A stretch of 41,525 bases of DNA from Flammula alnicola. Its lineage: Eukaryota > Basidiomycota > Agaricomycetes > Agaricales > Strophariaceae. The stretch spans positions 1 through 41,525 of the forward strand of contig JADNRV010000384.1 of assembly GCA_015499995.1 (NCBI GenBank), written 5' to 3'. Below the pieces are notes generated by a model. The model worked only from the letters and a program-made list of their open reading frames with translations, had not been told where the DNA came from and did not search any database. Shown in pieces: positions 13,495 to 24,553 of this stretch (the first letter of the stretch is position 1; the number at the start of each line of letters is the position of its first letter). The translations under genes and the position numbers were made by a program.

Positions 13495-14593
13495 GGCGGC
13501 TGTAGCTGAGTTTTGACATTCCATCTATTTGCTTCTTACCATGTCTTTTGTCTATATTTTTCGTAGCTCAAATGATGATGCTTTTGAAACGCTTACTCAG
13601 TTGGCTGTACTTGTTTGTCGATGCCATGGCCGCTTGAGGGCCCTGCCGGAAGGCAATTTTCTCCCTGCATGAATCATTTTCAGCACGTACTCTTCTTTGA
13701 ACAACTGACGGATAATTCCTCAGCGTATAGGCGACGAAGTCACTAACGCTCAATACCTCCTTATCTACTGCATTTGTCTTGCTGCAATATGGAGATGGAG
13801 TGTTAACTCAGACAAGATATCCTAGCGTGATACTTTACACTGTCCATTCACAGGATCTAAGGATCGAAATCATTGGTGCGTATCTCATTTCCTTTCTTTG
13901 TGGCGCAAATCGTCCTGATTTCTTCTGACCAGACGCTTGCTTTGTCCAGCCCCATACTTTATGTATCTTCCTCCTTGTATCAACCAAGCCAAGGAAGTGG
14001 TTGTCCATCGAGCTCGATGGTTTGGAGAATTAAAAGAAGAACAATTAGCTGTGAATCATTTGAGATTGCTTGCTTGGGTTACTTCAGGTTCCACGATGTA
14101 TGAAGAGATGTTGAAGCTGACCACTTTTTGCAGGGTCGGGACCTTATCCGCGCAAAGCAGCAGTGTGTCACTTTACTGGCTCTTGGATGTACGGTTGTCT
14201 TGATTGTGACCCCTCGATCTGTGGGGGGCCAATAACGGTCGATAAATTGCCACATGGGAGAATGTTAGAGTTCGGTGGCGACACATTTCAGTCGGCATGA
14301 GAGTCGGAAAGAAACGCGACCAGTTCTTGTCAGATGATTTTGACGCGTCTATTTTGTTTTCGGCTGATTTCCAACGTTCTTTGAGCCTGAGGCCTGAGGC
14401 GGTGGTGACTAGCGTCCGTTTCCTACACATGATGTGCCACAGAATGCATAAGAACCTACGGAATACATAAGAACCTGCTAATGACACTGATGCTACTGTG
14501 TAATTTTATCTTCACCTCGGACCGATCTACAACGACACCCGGAAACAAATGAATGCTCTCAAGTCCTGAAAATGACAAGCAATTGGAATTAAG
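13495..14593. other. intergenic with one exon-like relic (13937-14142)
   Basis: No complete gene is supported. Bases 13937-14142 on the plus strand are open and protein-like, with PYFMYLPPCINQAKEVVVH and WFGELKEEQLAVNHLRLLAW, preceded by an acceptor-like CTGACCAG. I do not recognise the family and could not connect it to further exons, so it may be a relic of a former gene. The rest shows nothing. Confidence 0.3.
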
Positions 14594-15631
14594 TCACCGA
14601 AGGCCACTGGTCATTGAAGCCTGGCCGCCAGCACCAGTGACAGCAGCAAGTTGGTCAGTGACAGCAGCGATTTGGCCTTCGAGTTCCTCCGTCGCTATCT
14701 CCAGTTGCCGTAGGTGTTCCTCTCTTCGAGTAACAGCCTGTTCAGCTTCCGAAATCTGGGTAATTATCAGATTATAAGTAGCAGTAGAAGCATATTTAAA
14801 AGGACATACCAAAGACTGAACAGCGAGGCGGCGCTCCCGGAAAGCCTTTTGGATCATGATGATGACATCCAGTGGCCTCGTATAGATAGGTACCGTCATA
14901 TATGTACCACTAGTCATGTCAGAAATGTCTACATCATCTTTATCATCCTGAGCTTTGTCGTCCTGAGCTTTGTCGTCCTGGGCATCCTCTTTCTGAGTGT
15001 CATCCTGAGAACTCTGAGACTTCTCGTCATCATAAGAGTAAGACAATGTAATGGAAGCATCACGGTAGAGGGCCGTCATATCAGGAAATTCCCGATAGAA
15101 AACGCCAAGGATCATATCCGAATACCAATAGCACTGGTGAGTAAGGAGTTGGTACTTAGGACTGTTGTCGTGAAGAAGATTGGCGACAATCGCTAGGTCG
15201 AGCAATCTGATGCGACCTCGAGGACACTGCAGCTGATCAAGACATTGATCGGAAGTCGTAGATGGCCAGTCCTCAATGGACTTGACGGAATCACAGGCAT
15301 AGAGCTCCCCCGCCACGGCCAGCGAAGCTTGGAGTGAGGTGGTGGGGATTGATTGAAGAGTCGATTTGCTGGCTTCATTGACTGTTCGCTCGATGCGGAG
15401 GTAGCGGTAGCCTTCTGGAACCCATATCTTGGCAATCAGGTATTCATGCTCGGGATGCACGTGTTCCTTGTATCGTCGGAATTCCACGATATACGTGGAG
15501 GATAATCGAATGCGGTTTGTGGGGCCGGACTCGATATCTCGAGAAGAATAGAGACGGAGGAGGGAATACTCCCAATCCTCGATACTGACATTGATGGGAA
15601 ACTCCTCAAGGCGTCGAGGTCTTGCAGCCAT
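14594..15631 (-). CDS. Agaricomycete orphan protein, 327 residues
   Basis: Exons 15631-14810 and 14755-14594 around a 54-base GT...AG intron. The start MAARPRRLEEFPINVSIEDW is preferred over an upstream in-frame Met at 15727. The N-terminal 110 residues resemble a family I recall only from mushroom genomes, with IRLSSTYIVEFRRY, HPEHEYLIAKIW and YRYLRIERTV; no function is established that I know of. A middle part with Tyr/Trp-rich LLTHQCYWYSDMILGVFY is followed by an acidic linker with a 15-base tandem repeat (residue unit AQDDK), and the C-terminus is a heptad-like coiled coil (ISEAEQAVTRREEHLRQLEI). No signal peptide or membrane segment follows the preferred start. The intron is a multiple of three and stop-free, so unspliced RNA would also be open. 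Function unknown. Confidence 0.7.
   Translation of the reverse strand: MAARPRRLEEFPINVSIEDWEYSLLRLYSSRDIESGPTNRIRLSSTYIVEFRRYKEHVHPEHEYLIAKIWVPEGYRYLRIERTVNEASKSTLQSIPTTSLQASLAVAGELYACDSVKSIEDWPSTTSDQCLDQLQCPRGRIRLLDLAIVANLLHDNSPKYQLLTHQCYWYSDMILGVFYREFPDMTALYRDASITLSYSYDDEKSQSSQDDTQKEDAQDDKAQDDKAQDDKDDVDISDMTSGTYMTVPIYTRPLDVIIMIQKAFRERRLAVQSLVCPFKYASTATYNLIITQISEAEQAVTRREEHLRQLEIATEELEGQIAAVTDQLAAVTGAGGQASMTSGLR
14946..14975. repeat. 15-base tandem repeat, 2 perfect copies plus a degenerate one
   Basis: TCCTGAGCTTTGTCG occurs twice in direct succession and a third, diverged copy follows. It lies in the orphan gene on the minus strand and encodes repeated AQDDK units in an acidic linker. Confidence 0.8.
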
Positions 15632-16087
15632 ACCGAGGATGCATAGAACAGGCTGAAACAGCTTTCGAAGCAGGGCTGAAGTACATAAAGTCATCTGGGA
15701 AATAAGTACGACAAGTTCACAGTGCAATAGTCACTGCAAATATGCCATTTGTATTTGTCAGCAGCCTCAGACACCTGGTGTCTAATGGTAAGTGTATCGA
15801 CGTACAATAGACATGACGATGGCATTCTTTATAAAGTTCATACATTTACAGGTTCTTATTTGTCACAGTTCGACAACGTCTCGAAGGGATCGCAATGCAC
15901 TAGACCACTTTTAGATGCACTGTAACATTGATAATTAAGCCTTTTCGTTCTAATGACAACAGAGTAATAATAGAAATTACAAGCCCAATAAATGGGCATA
16001 TGTTTTTGTACAAAACCGCCTTAAACGCAGGTGCATAGGCATAAAATATATAAATTCTCACCGGAAAAATAAAGTAGAGGTGGCAGA
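15632..16087. other. intergenic, nothing recognised
   Basis: About 450 bases, AT-rich toward 16050, between two minus-strand loci. It serves as promoter side for the orphan gene and the 3' side of the transporter pseudogene. No motif is supported. Confidence 0.45.
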
Positions 16088-17190
16088 TTAAAGAGCACGC
16101 ACGATGAGAACCGAATCTGAGGAGGTAATGTTCGGAGTCCCTGATTTGCTTTCGTAGTATTCTTCTTGTCTAATTGCCATCTTGTGGTGAGAGTTGGAGC
16201 CAGAAAGGACGACGCTCCTATTCATTTGCATCATCATATTTGCAGCGTCACCTCCCACAGCAATAAAGTCGAGTGGTTGCTCATCGCCATCGAACAAGGC
16301 AGCTATTTCTTCGAGAGTACGTCCTGAAGAAAAAATAAGAAACTTATTCAGAAAGGAATATACGAGAAGACAAACCTTTAGGCTCGACGATAAAGAAGAT
16401 GACGAAGAGTAGCTCCAGAATGAGCCAACCGCAATAAACGCCGTAGTACCACCAGCTAATAGCAGCCAGTGCCCATGGGTTGACAAATTCATTGAAGGCA
16501 ATGGTAGTCATCATGGTCAAATTCTGATAGTTTAATGAGCATCGAGTAAATCAATTGGAATGATCGAATGCACCGAAACATACCTTGTGAAAGGAGTAAG
16601 TGGGAGTTCTCCAGCAACAGAATAATTATAACATACCCATGCTGAAATTTGAAATAATACTACCGAAGTACCAACAAGAGTTAACATCGCGATAATTCTG
16701 CCACACTACTACGGCAGGACAAGTCAGATGGCTCTAGCAGGACAAGCGATTTATCACCCACCTGTGTTGGATACGACAGCTCGATAAGCAGCAGTGGTGG
16801 TGCGTTTTGAGAGAAAGAGAGACCAAATCCAGCTACAGTTGATGTATTTTCAGAAAAGGAGATGCGGGGAGATGCATACTTACTGGTGAATCGTGCACGA
16901 ATGAACATTGGTACACTCCAGGCCGCTGCCTGGAGGGGGCAACGCCTCGACACATAATTAAACCGCCAACAAACAAAGCAGCCCTATGCCCAAAGGTATC
17001 GGAAACGAAAGGCGTAAAAGGTAATGAGCATAGGTTGCCGATGAACTGAGCGGGATTAAGACCTATGATCTTTGTTAGTATAAACATGATTGTAGGAGAA
17101 CACTTGCACCTTTACTCAGCGTCTTTCTCTTGGATGGTGGAAGTAGTCTTGCAAGTCAGGCGAGATCTGAAGACCTGAAAGACTACAGGG
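16088..17190 (-). pseudogene. internally deleted MFS sugar transporter relic
   Basis: The ends of a sugar-porter-family (MFS) gene are clear. Near 17150-17090 lies LQDYFHHP. From 17067 the frame encodes FIGNLCSLPFTPFVSDTFG and HRAALFVGGLIM, the first cytoplasmic loop with an altered D-R/K-x-G-R-R motif. Then come LQAAAWSVPMF and GFGLSFSQNAPPLLLIELSY. Near 16690-16620 is CWYFGSIISNFSAW. The C-terminus carries NEFVNPWALAAISWWYYG and RTLEEIAALFDG. Between the fifth and the last helices, roughly 300 residues expected in this 12-helix family are missing. There are also frameshifts after HHP and before LQAAAW. Proton-coupled hexose or disaccharide uptake would be the ancestral role. A transport-competent product is very unlikely. 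Confidence 0.75.
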
Positions 17191-17931
17191 TCAATTAAAT
17201 GTAATCCATTACAGATATTACAGCACCATGCGGGATGCGCTTGCATAGAGCTCTAGCATAGCTAGCATCCCAGACGATGACGATGGACCGATAGAGAGAG
17301 AAAAGGCGTGAGAAAGAGTGTGTAGGCCACTATATACACCCTCGAGGATTCTCAACTCGGAAGTCGGTCGCCGGTTATCCCGGAGAAATCCGCCTCACCG
17401 CATGACCGGACTCCTCATTCTCCAGGCGTCCTATCATTGAAATAGACTCATAGGTTATGTTTCGAACTCCGTTAGGGCCTGCATTGGTTGATCACAATCG
17501 ATGATACGGGCGCTTACAGTAAACGCTTAACAACGACGACATTGTTGTCCATTGACCTCAACCAGTCTCAAACAACCTCTAGTTGGAAAAATCGACACCT
17601 ATTATCTATTACAACTTTTCAGGATGGATTGTAATCTGGAATCCCGCCAGGTGCGGGTAAGCAGCACTCCCATTCCAATCCCTGCCCACAAAACGTGTAG
17701 TTACCTACAATGCCTTTACCTAGGAAGCCGATCGACAGACACAGTTGCGTCGTGGTGGGGGTCGTGCGACGAGAAACCGTGGACCAGGCCCCTATGATAC
17801 AGTGCGGGGTTCATCGCGGCCTGCTGTTGTTGCGAGATCAGTGCGACGCGAAGTGGAGGAGAGCTCTCCAACACCGAGGTCCGTCTTGATCGTACAGCTT
17901 CATGCGCTGAAACAATTTACAACATAAAATT
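17191..17931. other. intergenic between divergent loci
   Basis: Upstream DNA of the transporter relic (minus) and of the orphan-family gene (plus). A TATA-like GTGTATATAGTGG on the minus strand near 17340 precedes the transporter relic. Open frames at 17552-17927 show nothing recognisable. Confidence 0.4.
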
Positions 17932-20143
17932 ATGTCAATCCTCGCCACATATAGTGTTAGAAGCCGAGCTTCACTTCTTGACACACCTGCCGGAACTGTT
18001 GAGATAAGCGGTGGACAATTCAATGCAACGGCTGGGCACCACATTAATGTTACAATCAATACGACCGGTATGTTTCGTGATATTATTTTTTTTTATTTTC
18101 TATCGATAAACCAAGTCAATTATTGGCTTTTAGCGGTAGGTGGTTCACAGTCAGACGCAGGGAATTTGCGGCGACCCGTGCACGACGAGGATACTGGAAC
18201 CATTGTTGACCTGGGGAGAGATTTATTTGTAAATGTGTTTCCTATCAATTAACCCTGTAAGATGCTAATCGTTGCTTAAAAGATGCAACCCCCAACTCCT
18301 TCTGTGCAGAGAAGTTGCGATATATATTATCGGCACATGGGAGCCCAAGGACGTGGATCTCCTTTGTGGATTCCAGGACCTAGTAAGAATCTTTCAATTG
18401 AATATCAACGCCAAGGGATAGGAATTGGTGATGTTGGCATTTTGACCGTCCTTGGAGGCTTTGCCTTCCTGTTCAACATATGTCTACCCCATGATCATCC
18501 GATGCAATCAGCAGAACTCCCGGAAAACTTTACCCCTTTTTTGATTTCCCAGGTGGATGTTGAAAAGCAGTCGGAATTTTTGACCGATAGTCATCTTGCG
18601 AGTGCTTCAATTGAAAGGTCTCGCCGTGATGGGGATTCTTCGTGTGTCATTTCAACTCAGGCGTTCTTCAATAAGCGTCGGACTCACAATGTCCGATTTA
18701 CAGCGGTCTAGTTTTCGAATCGTCGGCCTCGGAAGGCGCCATTCTTACCATGCCCCTTGGATCAACTTCGGAAGACCTAGGAAACGTGATCAGACTTCGA
18801 AGATACGTAGCCGCGAACGCGGCGAGCTGGTATAGATACGTCTACGAGGTCCGAGGACGCGAAGTCATGAACGGTGATCTGCGTCTTGTCGCTGGCTATG
18901 ATAAATCTAGGGCATGGGGTATGGCAACTTTTTCGAACTCGACGGCGCAGAAGGACGAGTCCTTCCGGCTAAAGTTCAGACCCCTGGAGCAAACCGACGT
19001 AGGTAGAACTTACGGCTGGGAGTATTCTGGTACAGCGCAAGTCAGAGCCGGACCTGATATTCAGGAGATAGAAGCATTGCGGATGGGCGATCCGTTAGAG
19101 GAGGGACTGGAGTATGAGAACCAATGTTTGTTTGTCCGGACGATGAACGTCGACCTTCCAGATAAGTTTTGGAAGGAGTTGGCATCAGAGCTAAACATTC
19201 AGGTAGGCTTACACAACTCCGATTTCTTCACATCACCGTCGACGCAAGAATTCGCCGGTAATGGAAACTCCTCAAACCCATCGACTTTTACTCCTTCAAA
19301 CTATACCGAAACTCGCATCACCTCAAGAACTGCCGATATTAATGTCATGCCGTTGTGTCCTGCTCATACAATGCATCTCCCTCCTGCAGCAATGGTACGT
19401 TTTCCACTAACCTTGTCATCGAAGACGAATGGAAACTTCACGGCCCTCCAAGGCAGGACATCCTTCAAAGGTAATCAATAAAATGCTGTTAGAAAATGTG
19501 AGCAATTTAAAAATTTACCTTTTATCAACCCTCATGTGTTTGCTCTTGTCCCAGGCCAAAATGGATGTACGAATGGTTATCACCGAGGATAAGGATTGGA
19601 TTTCAGTCCTCACGAAGGTAAGTACGTTTCAATGTTTAATTCTTGATCTAATGGCGACATAACCGTACATAGGATGATTTTGTTTTACCTTCAGCAGAGG
19701 AATTGTGTGCCCGTGTCAAAGCCTCGTCCGTTATCCGCGAGGAAGAAGGTTTTTGTCAAAATCTTGCTTGCTGTCTTCACTTATACCTATGTGCTCCTTG
19801 ATGAAAGGCATAATTTATTTAGAGCTGAAAGAAACCCAGGTAAATCTTAAATCAGTGATTTGTATTAAACTAACAGCTTACGACAAACAAGTTGGGCGAA
19901 CCCGCAGTTCAGAAAACCTCTCTGAAATTTGCAGCACCAGAGTCCGAGGTCAAGACTATTACCACTCCGTCACAACAGCACGACAGGGAACGTGAACGAG
20001 AAAAAAGCGCAAGTCAAGATGAACGAACAGATAGAGGAAGGTCACAGAAGAAATCTTCTGCACATTTAGAAAGTGCGACAACACCGATCGTGATCGATCG
20101 AACCGATCTTCGTCAGCCTCAGTCGAGTACTGCTGTAACTTCA
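17932..20143 (+). CDS. Agaricomycete orphan-family protein, open into velvet gene
   Basis: Proposed exons are 17932-18067, 18134-18228, 18283-18641, 18704-19394, 19453-19497, 19555-19617, 19673-19748, 19808-19839 and one starting at 19877, all GT...AG and in phase. The protein resembles a family found repeatedly in mushroom genomes with no assigned function. Signatures are an N-terminal SGGQFN segment, GSPLWIPGPSKNL, GIGIGDVGILT, FLFNICLPHDHP, FESSASEGAILTMP, AANAASWYRYVYEVRGRE, KSRAWGMATFSN, HPSKVINKMLLE and VRMVITEDKDWISVLT. No signal peptide is evident. The apparent stop at 18709 is removed by the 62-base intron 18642-18703. No stop is reached: exon 9 stays open through 20190, the first exon of the velvet gene. 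The end given here is simply the base before the velvet ATG. Either the two form one fused gene or the true 3' end uses a splice I cannot see. Confidence 0.6.
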
Positions 20144-22029
20144 ATGAGACAAAAAAGTCCTGAGGTCTGGGGTCAGTGGGAGGGTAGGAGGTTAGTATTG
20201 CTCATATATATGGCTCTATCGCGAGCTTGGAGGGACTTGGATTGCTTACTACCGCTCTGTGACATTGCGATCAGGCATTACTCTCTTGAAGTTGTCCAAC
20301 ATCCTTTGCGCGCCCGAATGTGCGGCTTCGGCGATAAAGTACGTCTTTGGCGTAGCCCATTCTACGGCATTTAATCGATCGTCATACCCAGGATCGGAGA
20401 CCCTTAGCCCCAGCAGTGGTCGCTAAAATGATAGTCAGACGAGAAGACGACTCAATCGTTGACGTAGAGTAAGTGATATACAATGGCTAAACCAGTAATC
20501 CTAATACTCTAAATAGTGAAGTGGATTGTTCATTCTTCCTAGTAACGGTTGACTTGTGGTCAGCAGATGGAAAACGTGAGATGAACCTTGTCTTGCATCC
20601 ATCCTCTGCAGACTGCTATGTACCCTCTCATCCGTCTTCCAAGACGAAACAGCGAGGTGCAAATAATTCTGCGCCTGTCACTCGTCAATCTGGAAAGCAG
20701 ACCCCAGCAGAAGGCTCGACTCCTACGCCCTCTCAATACAGCCCAGGAGACCAGGTAAGCCCCGCATCTTCACGTTCTTGTTGAAAAACTCTCAAAAATT
20801 ATTCTAGACGGGCAACTCAACACCGTCCTTAAGCGCTCAGGCTCATGCTCCCTATGGGAATCAAATCTATTTTACGCCTCAAGCACCAGTCTCTGACAAT
20901 ATTAATTATTCACAAGATACTCCCTATGGCCCTCCGCCCCCAGATCCGCTCTGGGGCTACCCTCCCCAAGTCCCATCCGTCGACCGCAGCACCAGCTTTC
21001 CTCCTCCAATACTTCCGTCCATCCACTCCTTCGGTCGGACTACAATTACAGCGTCTTCTGACACATGGCAGTCGCAAACGGAGCCGGAAATCCTGCCATT
21101 CCGAGCATGGAACACAGACACGGCCTACGGCCCTGTAGACCACCATGTAGACCCAGCCTTACGGACGCCTTCCTCAAGCACTGAAAACCGTGATTCCCCA
21201 TGGTGGTCTCAATCAAGTAGTTATAATGCGGCTCCCAATCCAGAAGATGACCATAATATCTATGGTCATGCACCATACCATCAAGGGCAACATGCTCCCC
21301 ATGCCCAGTATCCTCAGCCCGCTTCTGGTTCTATTGGCCCTTCTGACGCACCTATCGGGCCCCCTCTTCCTCGACACACTTACACTCGCACACTAGTTGG
21401 CCCTCTCACAACAAATGCACGTCGTCTCTTGGACGAACGTCGCAAGGCCGGCATCTTCTTCCCCTTCGAAGACTTATCAGTTCGTGTAGAAGGTCGGTGC
21501 TTGTTTATCGTCCCAACTTGTCTTCGAATTTTATTTTTTTTCTTATCCTTTGTTTTTCTGTTCAGGAACATTTCGGCTGAGAATGCGTCTCATGAATGTC
21601 GAAGCGTAAGTTCAATTAGCTCTTAACTGAGTCCCGTTTCAAAAAAGAATTTATTTCCAACTAGCCCTCCTGCACCGGAGATAGGAGCTCAGCGTGTCCA
21701 CAGCGACGTGTCGCCTGTTCTCGCTCAAGTATTTACTGAGCCGTTCACAATTTTTTCAGCCAAACGATTTCCTGGTGTGCCAGGTATGTCATTAACGTTT
21801 GCTGACTATCGTACTATTATTCGGCCCTAACATCCTCGCTACTAGATACCACCGCTCTTTCCATTGCCTTCGGCAACCAAGGAGAGAAAGTTGCCCAGGT
21901 ATGTCTACCCTCATATCTCCGCTTGGACTATCCTAGCCTGACCGATTCCTGCAGCGAAATCGACATGGGTCGAATAAGCGTGGACGCCGAGGCGAATCAG
22001 AGTCAGATGAAGACTCTGACGAAGCGTAG
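20144..22029 (+). CDS. VelB-like velvet transcription regulator
   Basis: Exons 20144-20190, 20275-20338, 20392-20468, 20517-20754, 20808-21492, 21566-21605, 21665-21783, 21846-21898 and 21955-22029, all in phase, give 465 residues if translation starts at ATG 20144. The velvet domain begins HYSLEVVQHPLRARMCGFGD and continues DRRPLAPAVVAKMIV and DCSFFLVTVDLWSADG. It is split by a Ser/Pro/Gln-rich insert of about 250 residues and resumes with RTLVGPLTTNARRLL, AGIFFPFEDLSVRVEGTFRL and FTIFSAKRFPG. An insert inside the domain is characteristic of VelB rather than VosA or VeA. Velvet proteins are NF-kB-fold DNA-binding regulators that link light, development and secondary metabolism in fungi. The tail is basic then acidic (GRRGESESDEDSDEA). 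The upstream frame is open with no earlier Met back to 19877, so the N-terminus is uncertain. Confidence 0.88.
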
Positions 22030-22971
22030 AAAAACTTGAAGCTACTTCAATGACAGATGGAATAATCCAAAACAGCCGCAAACTTGAATGCAAAGATTGG
22101 AATTTGGATCCTGCCAAGATCCTGCAGGCTACAGTGAATGTATTTTCCGTGAATACCATGACGAGCATCGACACACCCAAACACCAGAAATCGAAGGTTT
22201 TATTTCTGGAATCATACCGTGTAACGTGCGAACTTCCGCTGACGCCATTTACATGTAACTAGTAGTTACAAAGGGGCACAGGTAAAAAGCTGTGGCACGT
22301 CCGTGACTCTGTGCATATTGAGCACTGCGACGAGTTGTATGAGTCTTTTATGTAACATGTTAATACCATGTCAGAAATTCAAGGGGCTGGCAGGGTATGT
22401 TAGAAATGTTAATAATTGCGGAGCTTTTAGCCTTGTGTCTACACTGTCTACACAGAAAAATTGCTGGCTGAGTGAAAAATTCACATCCTTTTTACCCATA
22501 TCATCACCGAGAACTTGCTTGAGCGCCATATACCTGCCTACCCGCCAGAATATCTTTCTCAAGATGAATTTTCAAATTTCTAACAATTTTTACCATGCCC
22601 TTTATTACTAAAACATTGTTAGAAATTGTCGCTGAATTACTCACGGAACCCTAGACCGGTCACCGTCAACGGTCATGGCGAGAACAAGACGCGATAGCTA
22701 CCACTTTTCCTGCTAACCCGCTAATCCGCGGTAGCTTTCTACTAGCGTGTCATCTGCTCCGTGGTCGATTCATATTTGACACCCATCTATTCTTCATGTG
22801 AGTGCTAACTCGGAATGACAGACATGGGGACGAAGCCCTGGAACCATGACCTCAACGCTCAGTGTCATTGACGAGCATTGAATATTGAATATTGACGCGT
22901 GACGGTCAATAGGTTCGCGCGCCTCCAATCCATCTAGAGTACTCTCGATCCTACTTTCGATCCTTATTTTC
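22030..22971. other. intergenic, nothing recognised
   Basis: About 940 bases downstream of the velvet gene with only short open frames and no recognisable domain, RNA gene or repeat border. Confidence 0.45.
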
Positions 22972-23660
22972 GATGACCTTGTTCGATTCGGCCAAACGGA
23001 AACTTAGAGGACTCAAAGTACTCAAACCCCAACTTGGTGGCAGGCATTCGATCTCTCGTCCGCACAGTCCAACACCTACTAGTAGAAACCGGTCCCTGCC
23101 ATCGTCGTCGAGGAAAGTCCGACATCCTCAGCACCTATGCTATCAGTCTCAACCTACCATCTGACACCTCGGACACTGCTTGCAGCTCCTCCCAACAGAA
23201 GATTCATCCAAACCACGAATGCTCACCGCGATATTGTCTTTCCCCATGTGGCATATAACCTCCAGGACGAGTCCCTCGAGATCGTGAAACTCAGCGAAGA
23301 GCCAGTGTAAGATAATCCTTCCGGTGCGGTTCAACGTAGACCTGACCCAGGCACGTAGTTCAAAAACATCGTTCAAACCTGCGTCGGCTTTGGACTCTCA
23401 GGTAGCTGGTGTAGACGAAGCCATAGCGATGTTCTCCGAGCAGCTGATGTGAGGTCTACGTTGATATCATTCTGTGGGATGCTGATGGGTCCATTTAGCA
23501 AGCCTCTCATAACTTTGAATGGATGAGTTGACTTTCTGCCCCCACTACGGAGAGTTACGGAGTATGTTGACCGCATTGCCGTGATTTGTCCTCAGCAGAC
23601 GGAGAAGCAGTGGACTCGGGCGATAGATACTCTTCAAGGGTAAGTCGCACTCTGCTTTGA
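22972..23660 (+). pseudogene. multi-frameshift relic of an unidentified protein gene
   Basis: Protein-like segments follow one another on the plus strand in changing frames. They include NPNLVAGIRSLVRTVQHLL (about 23025-23080), APPNRRFIQTTNAHRDIVF (about 23185-23245), NLQDESLEIVKLSEEP (about 23260-23307), ILPVRFNVDLTQA (about 23315-23355), VYVDIILWDADGS (about 23455-23500) and DRIAVICPQQTEKQW (about 23567-23615). Their order and spacing suggest one former gene broken by frameshifts and in-frame stops. I cannot name the family. No intact exon chain could be built. Confidence 0.35.
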
Positions 23661-23789
23661 ATCCCGAACATTTCTCTGCCGAAAGCTTTCCAAATTTGTT
23701 CAACAAGCTGAAGACTTTTCTAGTCATGTAAATCCGCCTGGTGAAGTGCGATCATCGTGATGTGGAGTCGCGTTCGCTAGACCTGCGAC

Positions 23790-24320
23790 ATCTATCTTTC
23801 CAGCGGCGACGTCCATGTAACGACTCGGAGTCGCGATATTGGCCACTGATTCTGCGCCTCGCCTACCTTCCCTGTGTCTGTTAACCCACTAGTAACACCC
23901 ATCATTCGTGTGTATTCATTCGCCAGGAAGAAGCCCGACGAGACCGTTAACATTAGCGACCTGAGGGCGTGGCATGGAATGGTCACAACACATTGACAAT
24001 ACCGGTGCGCCTGTTTTCATCCGTAAACGGATGTCCTGCAAGCAGATTAATTCACAGTCAATCAGATAAACTGGACAATTGCGTACCTTCGATAATGCCG
24101 TAGGCAAGAGTGGCAGCCAAATACGAGACCGGTCGATCGGGTTCATAAACGCTAACGTGAAGCCAAGCGTGAAGCGGTCGAACAAGCAATGACGCGAGCT
24201 CATTGGGCTTAACGACGATCGACTCTTGCAGGATGAACAATCTGAGGGTTGATGCGTCGAGCATACTCCGAAGTGAAGACCTCGCCGGCTTGAGCTTCAC
24301 CGTACCGCGCATTGTTATCT
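23790..24320 (-). pseudogene. broken Fic/Doc-type (death-on-curing) gene
   Basis: On the minus strand, pieces of a Fic/Doc-fold protein occur in the right order but in different frames: SEYARRINPQIVHPAR (about 24270-24223), VKPNELASLLVRPLH (about 24216-24172), YEPDRPVSYLAATLAYGII (about 24147-24091), and, after a possible intron ending CTTGCAG, the nucleotide-site motif HPFTDENRR (about 24033-24007), then FFLANEYTRMMGV (about 23940-23900). The consensus is HPFxDGNKRT, so Gly to Glu and Lys to Arg changes are present. At least one frameshift (near 24222) and disrupted sequence after the motif break the gene. Bacterial Doc proteins modify translation factors and act as toxins in toxin-antitoxin pairs. 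Eukaryotic relatives, known in several fungi, are often attributed to transfer from bacteria. No antitoxin-like partner is seen. Confidence 0.6.
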
Positions 24321-24553
24321 TGGCCAGGTTGCTAGGTGCGAACCTCGTATTAATATTATCAATGGAAGGTGAGCGTCAGTGATCGCCGTTGACCTGGTGT
24401 TTCTCAAGATCCCACAGGTCTGATATCGGTGCTTTTTGTACCCTCATCACAAGTTCGATTACTTACATTAGACCCATGGTTGTCAAATGGCCACCGAATT
24501 TTCTTCTTACACTAGCGATCCCGCGGAGAGGTCGGACTCTATGAAAACAATTA

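Noticed and set aside
18642..18711. stop codon that would break the orphan-family gene
   Set aside because: A GT...AG intron at 18642-18703 removes it and restores the conserved FESSASEGA segment in frame.
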